DNA of 64,000 nucleotides. Source: Gremmenia infestans. Taxonomy: Eukaryota; Ascomycota; Leotiomycetes; Helotiales; Hamatocanthoscyphaceae. Shown here piece after piece: positions 21,458 to 34,081 of this stretch (its first letter is position 1; every line of letters starts with the position of its first letter). The translations under genes and the position numbers were made by a program. The stretch lies in contig JAFEVB010000002.1 of the NCBI GenBank assembly GCA_032629725.1, positions 1,178,001 to 1,242,000 on the forward strand, given 5' to 3'. Below the pieces are notes generated by a model. That model saw only the letters and a program-made list of their open reading frames with translations. It was not told the origin of the DNA and did not search any database.

Positions 21458-24050
21458 TAGGAGAGGGCTTTGGTCTTGGGGTGTAAGGTAATGATTGTTA
21501 TATGTGTTAAAGTTACACTCTTGAAAATATAACTTGTAAGAAAGAGTATTTGGCGGGATTGATGCGATGCATTTTCTCGTGTTGAGAGCTCTTCGTATAT
21601 CGTGAGTAAGATCGCGTTTGATTAAGCTTCTGTACAGTAGCATCATTTTATCTTGTGTTAAGCGTTCCCTTGTGTTCAGCAACACAGCTACAAGCAGCTA
21701 GTTTTCAATGCCCTACGTGTAGCTCGGATGGTACCAGTCTGTCGTAGGAGACCTGCCAGGCAACGGCGAGTAGAACAAGGCCCTTCGGTGGACCACAGTC
21801 GTCACAAAGCGTACGGCCGACCGCAAAATGACCGCAAGTCTTCGAAAGGAGAGGGCAAAAGCACAGAAGACAGCGAGGAGGGACAGAGCGGTTTTGAGTA
21901 CACGCCTGCGCTTCTACGAGCCCGCATCAGCAGCACATTCGCCGCAGCTCTCGACACCGCTGTATTTACCGCTAGACTTGATGAAGCTGCCCCATCTGCT
22001 CATCGCCCTTCATTTAAAAAAAGTCAAGAGGATGGGTCTGAGTGTCGCTTTTTAAGCAGCTGCTTCTGGGTTTTATTCGAGCGCGACTTACCTTTGTACC
22101 GAACTTACAATCCTATCAATCCCCCTTTCGCAGCACCACATTACTCCACCTTGTATTCACCACAACAACTACCCCTTCTCCTTAATAAAATTACACTTCG
22201 ATATCCCTCAGCTTTGCAATGCGCTCTTCTCTTCAATACACAGAAACCCTAGGTAAGACGTTGGAGAGGATTTATAGTTGGGGTGGCGGCGGTTTCACTC
22301 TCATTAATAAGGATAGGAAGACAATAAAAAGCATACTTGAATTAGATCGATACCTGATGTGATAACTTACTGTCTTCGTTAAAGTGATCTTGCAATTCAA
22401 TCCTGGACTTGCAGAAAGAACGTGTCATGTGACCAACCCCCTTTCACCTTCGCTTATTTCACTTCCTACCAGAAGTTCTACCAAGCCCAAGATACCAAGC
22501 ACAGTTGACTCTCGATCCATAATTCGCGTTTCTCAAATACCTCTTTACCCATATACAACATCCTTCCCCTCAAAAAGACGTCTCCTTATCAATCAATCAC
22601 CACCTAGCCTCGAGAAATAACGAATTGACGACAGCAGCTTCTTGCATCAAATAGACCCGCCCGCGCAATTACCTACTTACCTAGGTACAGATGCTGGCAG
22701 AGGATTTAGGAGCAAGGGTGATAGACCAACTCCGATTAAGATCCAGGGGTTTACAAGTAAGTAGTATCAGTCGTGTGAGATATCTATCTAGGTCGCACTG
22801 CCTAGTAAACAAATAAACACTGCCGACCATTGACGAAAAAGCTAGAACAGAATAGAAAGCTCGATCGAGTTGCATAGTAAATGTGAGAAGCCAAGCCCTA
22901 TCTCGAACTATGCTCCCTCTGATCCCACGGCGCGATTGTTTCCCCCTCGTCAAATTTCACAACAGCCGACCTCCACATGAGCTAGATAGTCCACCGACCT
23001 ACCTTGTCGTCAATTTTCCCTCACTCCATCTCTGGATCCTCTATATGCGGACGAATAATGCACTCCTCAATATAGAGAAATCAAACTGCTTCGTACAACG
23101 ACCGTCTACACGACGTTGATTCCAAGAACTCGCAGCGCAACTGATCCGCTTTCCTCATCCCCCATTCCATACACTGCTGGCCCACGCCTTGAAGTCGGCA
23201 TTCAGGATAGGTAAACTTACATAGAACGAAGAGATATTGCTTTCGATCGACAAGCCGAGAACACGTTCGAGCATGTAATGTAAAATTGCATTAACCTACG
23301 TACAGACATGCAGCCTCTGTGCTGCTGGAGCTCGAGGCACCGAGTACTCTTCCAGTGCGCGCTCGCTCACCAAACATCGGCGTTTGGAAACCAAGGAACC
23401 TCAACCTCGTCGTCGGAGAAGACCGCGCTTGGAATAGGTTTTCTCTAGATTTTCCACCTCGCCCCGTCGGCAACCCTGCCTGTCTGCGTATCAGTATCAA
23501 CCACTTTCTACCACTAGCTCGCTGCATCTTGCGTATGCCAGTGTTTCAATCAGGTAGCTGCCTCATTGATCGCATCTTCACGGGCGTTCTCTCGAGCTCC
23601 GTCCCCGTTGAATGGGGGAAAGACGTGGAAACCCCGCTGTGGGGGATCTTCGTGTGCCTCGAATAGACAGCGTGCGAGAGACGGGAAGTCAGTCCGGTCG
23701 GTGGGTCGATTGTTCGGAGGTCTGATGTCTTTGTTATGGGTTGGATAGAGTAGATGTAGATGTGATGGAGTGGTTTGCTGAATGTGGGCTGGGGTTGCTT
23801 GGTGGAAGTTGTACGTGTTCCCCTGTGGGAGTGGGGGGAATACCTGACTTGGCTCCGGAGTGTCACTAATAGTAAGCAAAACAGAACACATGGCAAAACA
23901 GAACAGCTGACTAAACGTACCGGCGTAATATAGAGCATAGTAGGCGTAGCGATAAGAGCACACTAACTTCTCCCAATTTCCTCCTAATAGCCTGCATGGG
24001 GTAATGTTATATGATTACAAATCGTTTCATTTAAAATATAGATCACCCTA
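21458..24050. other. Long intergenic region with two doubtful frames
   Basis: Between the GH15 gene and the SMP-C2 gene I find no recognisable protein. Two plus-strand frames overlap at 21728-22252 and 21828-22055 (the latter Lys/Arg-rich from an ATG); neither has a family match I know. A minus-strand ATG frame at 23550-23891 is listed separately. The pyrimidine-rich sequence near 22100-22250 looks like a 5' leader whose gene I could not find. Confidence 0.35.
23550..23891 (-). CDS. Doubtful small protein
   Basis: ATG at 23891 opens 113 codons rich in Pro, Thr, Asn and His, ending in an acidic/basic stretch (FNGDGARENAREDAINEA). There is no known domain and no splice support. An overlapping frame shifted by one is also open over the same stretch, which lowers confidence. 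Listed because the composition is protein-like and nothing else explains the region. Confidence 0.2.
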   Translation of the reverse strand: MCSVLLTISDTPEPSQVFPPLPQGNTYNFHQATPAHIQQTTPSHLHLLYPTHNKDIRPPNNRPTDRTDFPSLARCLFEAHEDPPQRGFHVFPPFNGDGARENAREDAINEAAT

Positions 24051-27000
24051 TTATACATTAATCGACTGACTTTTCTTAATTCCCTTTGCCAATTCATCAT
24101 TCAACTTATTAGTCGTTCGCTTGGTTTGATCCTGACGTTGTCCTACATCATATTAGATAGACCCCGGAAAACCCCTAATGCAATACCACACTTACTCACC
24201 AGACTTTCTAGCAGCCAACCAAGCTTGGTACGTGCTCCAGTGGTCATGATCCTTCTGAAATTCGCCATGTGCCTCATCCAGCCCTGCCTTGAACTTCCCG
24301 CTAAATTTTACCCTGCCGACTTCTGTTAATTCCATATGGTCGTCAGACGCATCAACCACGTTCTGAATCAGCCGGTCTGGGTTGTTGGTTTGATAGATTG
24401 GAAGGTAGAAATTCTCCTCCTTGTTGTCAATAAGTGTGAAAAGCCAGAGCACAGCATAGTGCTTATTCTTGCCGAGGGGCCCTTTCATCTTCTCCGTTAA
24501 ACCAGCACCAATAAATTCAAACACAATAGCACTCATGTATCGATAGTGTACTGGGAGTATGTTTTGCGAATCCTCAAGGTTCCACGTATACCCGGCATCC
24601 GACTTGGAGCCATTCTTAATAGCTCGCGTCGTGGCAGACGATCGCAATCTGAGTCTGTTGGTATGCGCATCTCCGGTACACGAGATGGGCGATGAGAATA
24701 CGAATGAGCCGACGGAATATCCAAGTAACGATTCCTCAAGCTTCATTCTCATGGACCTGAAAATCATGCTCACCCGGATTCGGCCGGTACCAGCTCCACC
24801 TTTCAGGTCGTAAAATTTCACTACCGAAGAGGATTTGTGAAAGATGTCGGACAATTTAAGAGACGCTACTCCAACAAGGCAATCGTCTCTCTTCTTTCTT
24901 GTATCCCAGACTGAGAGTGTCAAAGTGGCGAGTCGCCAGTCTCGTATGTATGTCTCCGTGTTGGAATTAAACGTTGGTGCCTTTTATATTAGCGACGACC
25001 TAAAAAGCATGAGACAACTTACCGAAGTAATACTCTTCACTCTAGTTCTGTATACCAACAAGTCATTAATATCGGCCGACACATAAAGCGATGGGATGTA
25101 ATCAACGTTAATGGTTTCTTCCGAACTACTCAGTTCTCCGTCGGAATCTTGGCGTCTAGTTTTGACATTTCCCATTGACTTCTTGCCAGGGTTATCAACT
25201 TGAACATTGATACACTGATGGATAGTCAATCCCAGAATTCCAGAGGGTAAATTCGGATCCGGTACGGTGTTTTGGGCGTTCTGTGTCTTTTCCTCTTCCG
25301 CTACCTCTATCGTATCTCCATGGTGGTCCCGAGGATCCATGGCATCTGTTCGCAAAGCCTTTTCAAACTCAGCTCTTGGAAAGTACCCAATTTCCCATTC
25401 AAGCACGCCTTCAGCGTCAGTACCAGCAACATCACCCTGCAGCTTATCCTCTCGTTTTTCCATTTGATTGGCGTTTAGAATAAGCTCTTTCAAGGGAAAT
25501 TCGCATACACCAGAAACGTCATCAGAGCCAGTTGTATCTGAATCCCATAACCGCAAAAGTACATTTTCCTTTTCAAAGTTAGCATTGTACTCAAAGAGCT
25601 GCGGCGATTCGAAGCTGCCAGGAGCTTGCATGGGGGCGCCTGGCTCGGCTTCTACAGAAGAAGAGGGATAACCTACCTGACGCTTTACATGCTCTGCACG
25701 AATCATGATGATAGCTGTTTCCTCCCATACTGGATTCCGATCACCCTTGATTATACGAGTTGCATACATCGGCTTCTCGTACTTGCTGAAAGCGATCGTC
25801 AAGTATGGATCGGCACCGGGTCCTCTTGTATCTTGACGAGCCAAGTTTCGCGCTCGGTGGATTTTAACAAAAAGTACACCAATAGCTTCTGTATCTAGCA
25901 TCTGATCAGAGCCGCCCACGTAAGCCGTCATATCCAAACTCATAGATTTGGGCTGCACAAAGTCAGCGGCAGCTTGATCAATTTGAGAAGCCAAGAGACT
26001 GTCTATTATCGGCAGGTTGAGAAGATCAAGGGCCCATGGTGCGCCGAGTGATACAGAGGTATTTATCTTTGGATTTTCGGTAAGTGCGAAAGTAAGGTTT
26101 TTCAAAAAAGGCAAATCTGGGTGCATTTGAAGCCGAAGTCGAATAGTGGCCACGAATTCCTTGACCTGAATAAAGATAGGTAGTAGCACTGGTCCAATAG
26201 TAGCAAGTATATCGACATGCATTTGCTCTTTTCGAGATCGGAAAGGAGCTTCGTGATAGGCGATTGCAATCTCCAGATTATAGAAAACCCCGCCCTCTTC
26301 TCTCTCGACTGCCTTTTCGCGTTCTTGGGCCTCACTGCTGGAGCCAGATTTGTTAAGACCATGTGTAGGTACCATATCCCCAAATTCAGAGTCGGGAAGA
26401 GATCTCATAGACAGAACCCTAGCTGATTGATAGCCGTGACCGAGTTCGGTGATTTTGACTGTTGCGGGGACTCCTTCTGGGATATAAGGCTTGATTGTAT
26501 CATTGGCCTGAGAGGCTATGTTGTCAAAAAAGTCTTTCTATAATAAGTTAGTACTTGGTCTTCAAGAATGAGAGCGAAGATGAACACTCTTCAGCCCGTC
26601 GCAAAATTGAGAAACAAAGAGTTTAATTACCTGCAGGGTGTGCCATAGTGTATCTACTAGCGAGTTCATCCATTCCTATCCCAATGTATTAGCTAGCAAA
26701 AGGTCAAGGGTGTGAAGGAGCCTAAGAGGTGTCTCCGGATCCCCCAGATGACCCAGAAATCTTTTAAGAATAAACCTACCACTGATTCTGGAACGTATCG
26801 TAGCTTCTCCGTCTTAGGGTCAGCTTGTTGCACCTTCCTATCGGCTGCTTTTTGCCCTACACCGCTCAGGATATAAAAGACAGCAATTGCTACACCGAGC
26901 GCTGGAAAGAGCGATTTCAAAAATCCTAGAAACCCACCTCCGATAAAAAGCCAGTCTAAAGCAAGAATTGAGCCAGCTACTACATACGACACCTGCATAG

Positions 27001-27598
27001 CATCATCATGGAGCGTCTTGAAAATCTGATCGAAGTTGACTTGAGGTGTTGGATGAAACAAAACATTGCTTTTCTCGGCCCCGATAGGAACGTCCCCCGT
27101 AGCACCAGCTTTCGCTTCATTGTCGTCGGAAGTTGTCGGTTCTTCATGACCTGTGGGGTCCTTTTTCTCTTCTGGTCTTGATGGTTGAGTAGGCTCGTTT
27201 TGTTTGTCTTCAAAGTAACGTCGAGAGGCTTCCTGACGTGTCTGCTCATGCTCGCGGAGAGCCTGAATGTTCGGAGGTGGGTTTCTTTCCGAATAAGCTT
27301 GGCCGAATTGCGTTGGTTCCGCACGCATTACACCATTCTGGTGACTTTTGGCAGCAGGGCTGGCAGGAGCGCTGGATGGAGGGCTCGATGGAGGGCTCGA
27401 TGGCAGATGATTCAAGGTAGATTCTGTTGTGTTTGTAGTAGCAGTGCCATCTTTATTGGAGGTTAGCTGACTGGTTTCGTCTGATCTGGTCGCGGTTCTT
27501 CTCATCTCTTCTTTTGTGCTGAGAGACAGAATAATATTCATACCTAGAGATTGATCATATGTTTTCGACGTTTCGCCGTTCATTTCTGTCGTTGCCAT
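24051..27598 (-). CDS. SMP and C2 domain membrane protein (Mug190/tricalbin-like), copy A
   Basis: Five exons: 26780-27598, 26631-26675, 25023-26537, 24200-24980 and 24051-24142. All junctions keep phase and give 1083 residues. Residues 1-180 are disordered (Ser/Pro/Glu). A membrane hairpin lies at about 202-246 (SILALDWLFIGG, then a second hydrophobic arm). An SMP-type region follows, starting EWMNSLVDTLW and including RLRLQMHPDLPFLKNL and NLPIIDSLL. C2 domains begin at about 507 (IGVLFVKIHRARNL, then ADPYLTIAFSKYEKP) and again in the C-terminal half (GILGLTIHQCIN). Proteins of this layout (tricalbins, extended synaptotagmins, fission-yeast Mug190) sit in the ER, hold it to the plasma membrane and move lipids. 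The 15-codon exon 2 and the last 30-codon exon are easy to miss. Its head-to-head neighbour is a paralogue. Confidence 0.85.
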
Positions 27599-28156
27599 TG
27601 TGAAATGGTCAATTAGCTGGTGCAGCGCGATAGTTGTCTGATAATTGTCTGATAGTTGTGGTGTTTGTTGTATTTATTGCCTGAGATGCGGCTCTTCCTC
27701 TTTTCATGAATTCAAGTCCATGTGCGAATGAGTCGGATCATACCTTGGAGCTGGACAGTTTCGATTCTAATACAAGGATTTCACATACCCAGGGGAGGAG
27801 AGCAAGAGCTTTGTTGATTGATTGATTCCTTGCTTGGTGGTGTTGCAGGGATAGCTTCAGCCCCGCGTCCGCCCTACGTCATCGATACCGTTACCCTACA
27901 TCATACCTCAGCTCATACTCATTCATACCCATGCCTAGCTATCCCTGCTATCCCTGCTGTCCCTGCTGTCCCTGCTGTCCCTGCTGTCCATCTACTACAG
28001 GATTTCCCTGGGAATATTCTCAGAACTTTACAACTTCTACTCGCCATGTCCTTTTCGGATCAAAATTGAGCTTCCTTACTATAAACTTTGGAAGCCGCCC
28101 AATACTCGAGTAATCAGTCAATCAATTACAAGACTGGGCAATCCTGATTAACGAGA
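27599..28156. promoter_or_regulatory. Bidirectional promoter between two SMP-C2 paralogues
   Basis: 558 bp separate the two divergent start codons, so both promoters lie here. The region contains a 9-bp minisatellite (27940-27999). Length changes there would alter promoter spacing for both genes. Confidence 0.6.
27940..27999. repeat. 9-bp minisatellite TGTCCCTGC
   Basis: Two TATCCCTGC units are followed by four TGTCCCTGC units and a partial unit. Read on the plus strand from ATG 27931 it would code a Cys-Cys-Pro repeat, but that short frame is probably not a gene. Confidence 0.85.
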
Positions 28157-31100
28157 ATGCCTCCCTACTCAGCAAGGAACAAAGTAAGAACCAAACCAAA
28201 ACCATAGACCTTTTTGAATCCCCCTGCCCCAACTCTAACACTCAATCAACACAGGTTCCGACTATCCAGAAACTCGCTACAGAGCTCTCTCACAGACTTA
28301 ACCTCCAAAATGCAGATGCATCGAAAGCCGCGTCTGGAAGCGATTCCGACAAGATCAAAGCAGCAAAGGCAGCATCTAGAAGAAAGGTTGTCGACCCTAC
28401 AACCAAGAACGAAGTGGTGATCCAAGATGTCGATGGGGATTTTGAACAATCAATTAGAAAACCCATGATCACAGTCCCCAAGGCGAGCATGAATCCCGTG
28501 CGTGCTCCACAAGTAAACAGTATTCCTGGAGTACCACATCCTCACCTTCCCGAGGGTTCTGGTGAAGAATACAGAGCCACTCTGGATGACTTGGCTCCAC
28601 CTGAAGCCAATCCAGACAAGACCCAAGATTATCTACACCATTCCAAGAACCACGAGGTTATCTACCACCCACTTCCAATTGTAGACCTCAAACGCTCCTT
28701 TAGTGCTCTAGAAGGGGCTATCCAACAAAGTTCTGCTGCCATAATTATTGGCATCATTGCTCTCAACTGGCTTTTCGTTCACAGGGGCTGGAAAGGATTG
28801 ATTGCCTCGGTTTTTGCGGGCATCATTGTCTCTTGCGGAATTCATCTCTGGCTTCGGGGTGTCCAAGAAGGTGCCAATGCAATAAACTGGGACTCTGAAC
28901 GCAAACGAGCCAAAGCGGCAACTGAATCACTGGTCCCTGAAAGTGTCGAATGGATGAACTCGTTAGTAGGGATCGTTTGGAGCCTGATAAATCCTGATAT
29001 GTTCGCATCCATGGCCGACACGCTGGAGGATGTCATGCAGGCATCAGTTCCCCCATCATTAATCCAGAACGTACGGGTATCATCCATAGGTCTAGGAGAT
29101 CAACCAATCAAGGTCTTGTCTCTGAGAGCACTCCCATCGGCAGAGGAAGACCAAGGGGCAAAATCCCACCATGAGAGTCAAGAAGATAGAGATAAGAAGA
29201 AGGAACAACGTGAACTAGAAGGAGAAACCGATGAAAATTCCAAGTACTACAACCTTGAGATGTCTTTTGCGTATAGGTAAGTCTTTTCAGAGCATTTCCT
29301 CCTTCAAACATCCCAGGAGCGGAATTGATTGCATTCAACCTTGTATCAACTCCTGCAAACGTTGTTCCAAATCCCAACTTTTACCAGAACAGTGACTGAT
29401 ATCTCGTACAGTGCTATACCCGCAACAGGAGTCATCGGAAAGGCTAAGAATTTGCATCTCGAAGTTGTTTTCTACCTTGGAGTGCCAGGTTTGATCGGAA
29501 TCCCATTGCCCATCTTCGTCGAGCTAAACGGCATCATCGGCACGGTCAGACTCCGCTTCCAGCTCACCCCAAACCCTCCATTCCTCAAGAATGTTACCTT
29601 TACATTCATGGGTCTACCAAAGATTTCTGCATCTGCCGTACCACTTACGTCTAAAGGAATTAACGTACTTGATCTACCGCTTATCTCTAGCTTCATCAAC
29701 TCATCGATCGCTGCTGCCTTGGACATTTATGTTGCTCCAAAATCTCTAATTATGGATATGTCCAAGTTAATCCAAGGCGATGCCATCAAGAAAGAGACGG
29801 ACGCGACTGGACTTATCTACATCAAGATCAAACGAGCAGAAGGCATTTCAGCTCAAGATCGATCTGGCAAGAGCGATCCTTTCATAACACTAGCCTTTTC
29901 AGAGTTCGGAAAGCCCGTGTATTGTACAAGGATTATCGAACAAGACCTGAATCCGTCTTGGAATGAGCAGACCTGCCTTCTAATCTATCAGGATCAACTT
30001 ACATCTGGCGAGAAATTATCGGTTGAGTTATGGGACTCTGATACGCTCACAGCTGATGATGTTGTTGGGAAGATCGACTTCGATCTAAGAGACCTCACCA
30101 AGGATTATGCCAATACCATAACTGAAAGGAGCGACGAGCTGCATGATGAGAAAGGCAAACCATTGCCTGGAAAGCTATTTTGGGAAATAGGGTACCTCAA
30201 ACATCTCGTTATCTTGCTCAACAATAATGCTGACTCGTTGCAGGTATTTCCCTCGCTCCAATTTCAAAAAGTCTTTGAAAACGGACGGGACAGATGTCAG
30301 CGTGCCAGAAGAGATTCGACATAGGCCGGAGTTTGCAGACGACAAGGGCACGGTCACGACCAATCAAGAGGCACAGGTCACCACAACTCCTCCTGACCCT
30401 TCACTGCCAACTGGAATTTGCTCGATATTGATTCACCAGGTCGACAACCTCGAAGTAGAAAGACCCTCGGGAAGTTTTGGCTCATACAAGGTTTGATTAT
30501 CAATCCGATCTTCGCGCTTTACTGACAATATCAAGCCATGGACACCTGCTCAGATCACTGGGGAAAATACCGACGAAGAGCATCACGACCTGCCATCATC
30601 CTACTGTACCATATTGCAGAACGATGAACTAGCTTTCAAAACACGAACAAAGGTCAAGTCCTCGAACCCAATTTTCAATGCTCAGACGGAAAGATTTGTA
30701 CGGGACTGGCGAACCGCTGTATTCACAGTGACCTGCTGGAATGCAGTTCATCGCGAGCACGACTCTATCCTTGGAGCATGCACCTTGAAGCTGAGTGAAA
30801 TTTTGCAGACAGCTTCTCAAAAGACAGCCATATACGCGCTCGATGGCGGCATGGGTTATGGTTTGTCTCCCCTTCCTGCATTACCCGCTCATCATCTTGA
30901 ATTATAAACTGATCCAACAACAAATAGGAAGAATCACGATATCTGTACTCTTCCGTTCAGTCGATCTTCAATTACCAAAGAATCTTTTAGGCTGGGATCT
31001 AGGCTCACTTGAAATATTGGGTGATAGAGTCTCTGTCGAAAATGACGAAAGCGGCTACTTGTCGAGCTCTCGAATAGTCGTGCATACAGATGTTGGAAAG

Positions 31101-32119
31101 AGTAGCATTTCCCGCCGATGGATCGAAAAGGACGAAAGGGGGGCCTCTTGGAATCTTCAGCGAATTAAGGAAGGAAGTAACGATTTGCAGAAACACCGAA
31201 TTCTTGTACCCGTTCGAAGACGATACCAGGCTCCCGTCAGGATTGAATTCTTCAACCAAGGCTCCCGCAAGCCGATAGCGTACGCTGTATACTGGCTGTG
31301 CGATCTAGTGGATAACAAGGAAACCGTTTTAAGTATCCCTGTTTACAAGTCTCCAATGCCGAAACAAATGGTGCAGAATTACATTTCGAATATCGACAAG
31401 GACAATATCGAGTCGGAGAAAATTGGGACTATCAAGATGACTGTGAGGTTCAAGATGGGGATGGATGACACGCATCAACAATGGCTCGTAACGAACAATG
31501 ATCGAGAGAGTTATGAATCATGGTTATGCAGTGTTGCTGAAGGCTACCGCAATAGAATTGTCAAGCGCGAAACCCCTGATGTAGTCAAGGATATTCTCTC
31601 CTCACCTAGCACTACAGGCACTGCAAAGGATGACGAGGATCAAGATAGCGATATCGATGAAAATAGACCTATCACCCGAATCCCGCGAGAAGCTCCAGGA
31701 TTTGAAAAAGAAATCGACGACTATCACGAGACGACAACAGACGAGCAATGGAACGGACGTTTCGGTCACGAACTCGAACAATACGTCTCCAACCCAACGA
31801 CCGTCTACTCAGACGACGACTCCTCATTAGGTGTACAGGAAGATCTCACCGATTCCGAAATCGAGGATGAGGATCTGAAGAAGCGACGCCAGAAACAGGA
31901 TCAAAGCGCTGCCAAGGCGGAGCTGCATCGCAAACACCGCGGCAGAATGAATATCAAGGCGATTCGACATATGAAGTTCCTCAAGGATGAGGCCAAGGTT
32001 GCGGGTCACAAGCTTAAGGGGAAGTTCAGCATGAAGGGTAGAGAGCCAGGAGGTATGTACCCCGTATTAATCGCTTTGACTGCGCTGATCCAATGATTGT
32101 AGTGGAAACCGAGTTGTAA
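28157..32119 (+). CDS. SMP and C2 domain membrane protein (Mug190-like), copy B
   Basis: Seven exons: 28157-28183, 28255-29276, 29412-30191, 30244-30490, 30536-30860, 30928-32052 and 32103-32119. They give 1180 residues with every phase consistent. The first exon codes MPPYSARNK and the last only VETEL. A membrane hairpin lies at about 170-210 (IIIGIIALNWLFVHRG, then a second arm). The SMP-type region runs from about 234 (ESVEWMNSLVGIVW) to 470 and includes RLRFQLTPNPPFLKNV. C2A starts at about 482 (GLIYIKIKRAEG, SDPFITLAFSEFGKP) and C2B at about 666 (GICSILIHQVDNLE). The C-terminal tail is acidic and then strongly basic (KKRRQKQDQ, HRKHRGR). Two introns start GTTTG, an uncommon donor. The length and MPPYSARNKVPTIQ start resemble Mug190-type proteins more than copy A does. 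Expected role is ER-plasma membrane contact and lipid transfer. Confidence 0.88.
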
Positions 32120-32763
32120 GCTTTATCGGCTGGCTAGCGAATTAATACCTATGATTGAGTGTGCTTGACTATGATTTCATTAAGCGTTAATTATTGAACT
32201 TGTAATACTAGCAAGCCTTAAAAATGAGGGTTCTAAAATATTTATCTGAATGTAACTTAGAGAGAGGTAAAAGTTTATCACATAAGTCATAGATGAGTGA
32301 AGTAGGTGACTCGAGGTATGGTGATCGAACGATTATGAAGTGTATTCAAGAACGTGGAGTTGGCAGTCTCGGGCATTTATCAGAAACAAATCAATGTCAG
32401 AAATACGGTCGCGAGGCAAGGCAAGTCAGTGGTTTTGTGGGGCTTCAGATGTCAGAAACTAGTGCGTTATAAGCCCATTGGCCAATTGCAACTACAACCG
32501 GTGAATCACTTTCTCATATCTCCATGTCCACACCGTTGAATCAGATAGATTTCTGTCTATTCTATACTAGATGCTGGAATAACAATTCATGTCTTCATCT
32601 CTATCTACGAGGCAGTTCTTCCGAATCGACCCGGTCACTCACCACTGCTAGGCCAAGTGGAGGCGAGCTGCTTTCTGACATTGCTGTGGTACCAGCCTCC
32701 CTCCACTGCCGTCTTGCCAGCCCTTTACCCAGGGTATCTATCTGACATCTCATTCCATTCAAG
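32120..32763. other. Intergenic
   Basis: 3' UTR of the SMP-C2 gene, then the promoter of the bZIP gene. AT-rich near 32160-32330. No coding sequence found. Confidence 0.5.
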
Positions 32764-33601
32764 ATGGCGAGAAGAGCGAGCAGTGAGTCTGATCTATGGT
32801 ATGGAGTGCTCGATCCACGAAAGCGAAAACAGATCCAAGACCGGCTAGCCCAGAGAGCCCGCCGTAAGTTCGTTCGTTCATCTGTTCATGCTGGCCTTGT
32901 CTCCTCTACAATACTCGTACAGTACATCTCTAAGCTGATCTAATCTTACAGGCAAGAGAGTAGCGCAGCAAACCGCAGACGCTCAAGCAACCGCCAGGAA
33001 AGGGAAACCCCACGCCGTCCCTTCAAACTCCACCCTCGCCAAACCCGTCAGTGGTAGTACGAGTCACGTTCACGCCCCCGTTGGCGGAAACCTCCATCTC
33101 GGAGCATCTTCCGACCAAGTCCAAAGCATCATCCTCCACTCCCGCACCCCCATCTCATCCGATCACCGTCTCCTCGCCCTCCCAACCCACACGCTCTTCT
33201 CAGCGCTCTTCCGCAACGGCGTCATCCTCGGCCTCCCCTGCAGCACATCCAGCATCTCCAAGTCCCCGTCCCCGTCCCCGCCGTGCAGTACGCACATGAT
33301 GCACGTTCCGGCAAGCCTGCGCCCGACACCCATGCAGGCGAGACGCGTGCATTTTCAGTGGATCGATCGCTTTCCGTTTCCGCGCGTAAGGGATTGTATG
33401 ATTGAGCATGCCGATGCGTTTAGCGCCGAGGAGTTCCTCGGTGATGTGTTTTCCGTCGATACGTTTACCGTTAAACCGGGGTATATGAGCTGGGATCCCG
33501 AGGCGTGGGTTGTGAAGCGCGATTTTAGGGATAAGTGGATGCTGCTTTTGGATGATCCGGAACTTGCGGTTCAGCGGAGTCGGGAGGCTGAGCTGGACTA
33601 A
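32764..33601 (+). CDS. bZIP-type transcription factor with DUF3425 domain
   Basis: Two exons, 32764-32863 and 32952-33601, give 249 residues. The N-terminus has a fungal bZIP basic region split by the intron (DPRKRKQIQDRLAQRARR, then KRVAQQ), without a long leucine zipper. After a Ser/Thr/Pro linker the DUF3425 domain runs from about residue 95 (SDHRLLALPTHTLFSALFRN) to the end, with FQWIDRFPFPRVRDCMI and SWDPEAWVVKRDF. Such proteins are nuclear DNA-binding regulators, often of stress or secondary metabolism genes; the target here is unknown. It is convergent with the tyrosinase gene, with 480 bp between the stops. GC-rich codons in the central part differ from the AT-rich flanks. Confidence 0.85.
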
Positions 33602-34081
33602 GCGTAAGGTGATGGGACCATTGCATGCGTACCGAGTATGCTTTGGGATGGCCGTTTGGGGAATGGGTTACGGCGAGAGTGTTGATCTTCTGCTTCGCTT
33701 GACCTTTCACCACATTTGAATGGGGGAAATGTCTGGTTCTGAAAGGTGCTTGGAGTTGAAAGATCATCATGCAAGTCAAAGCAGAACATCCTCTTAGACT
33801 TTAAGAATTAAATATAACGTCGATTGATGCATAGATATTGGAATTTATATGCCCAAAACCTCCCTCCATCACGTATTCACTCCCAAACATTCACAGAAAA
33901 GGCTTGTATGAGTACGCAAGAAGTATTTCCAAAGCTTATATGTTTATACAACGCCAACTCTGGGCTATCCTGTGCCTCTAGAGTAGTCAAATCCGACGCC
34001 GCCGGATTTTCCATGTAAATATATGCGAAACTCCAATGGGCGCATTCTTTTCCCAAACCCCAATATCCCGTTTTACTACTC
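33602..34081. other. Convergent 3' region between bZIP and tyrosinase genes
   Basis: Both neighbours end here, so it should hold two 3' UTRs and terminators. No gene seen. Confidence 0.5.

Noticed and set aside
21728..22252. Plus-strand frame of 174 codons
   Set aside because: It overlaps another open frame from 21828, and neither has a recognised domain or splice context.
27931..28113. Small Cys-Pro repeat peptide frame
   Set aside because: It is produced by the 9-bp minisatellite inside a promoter, with no splice or family support.
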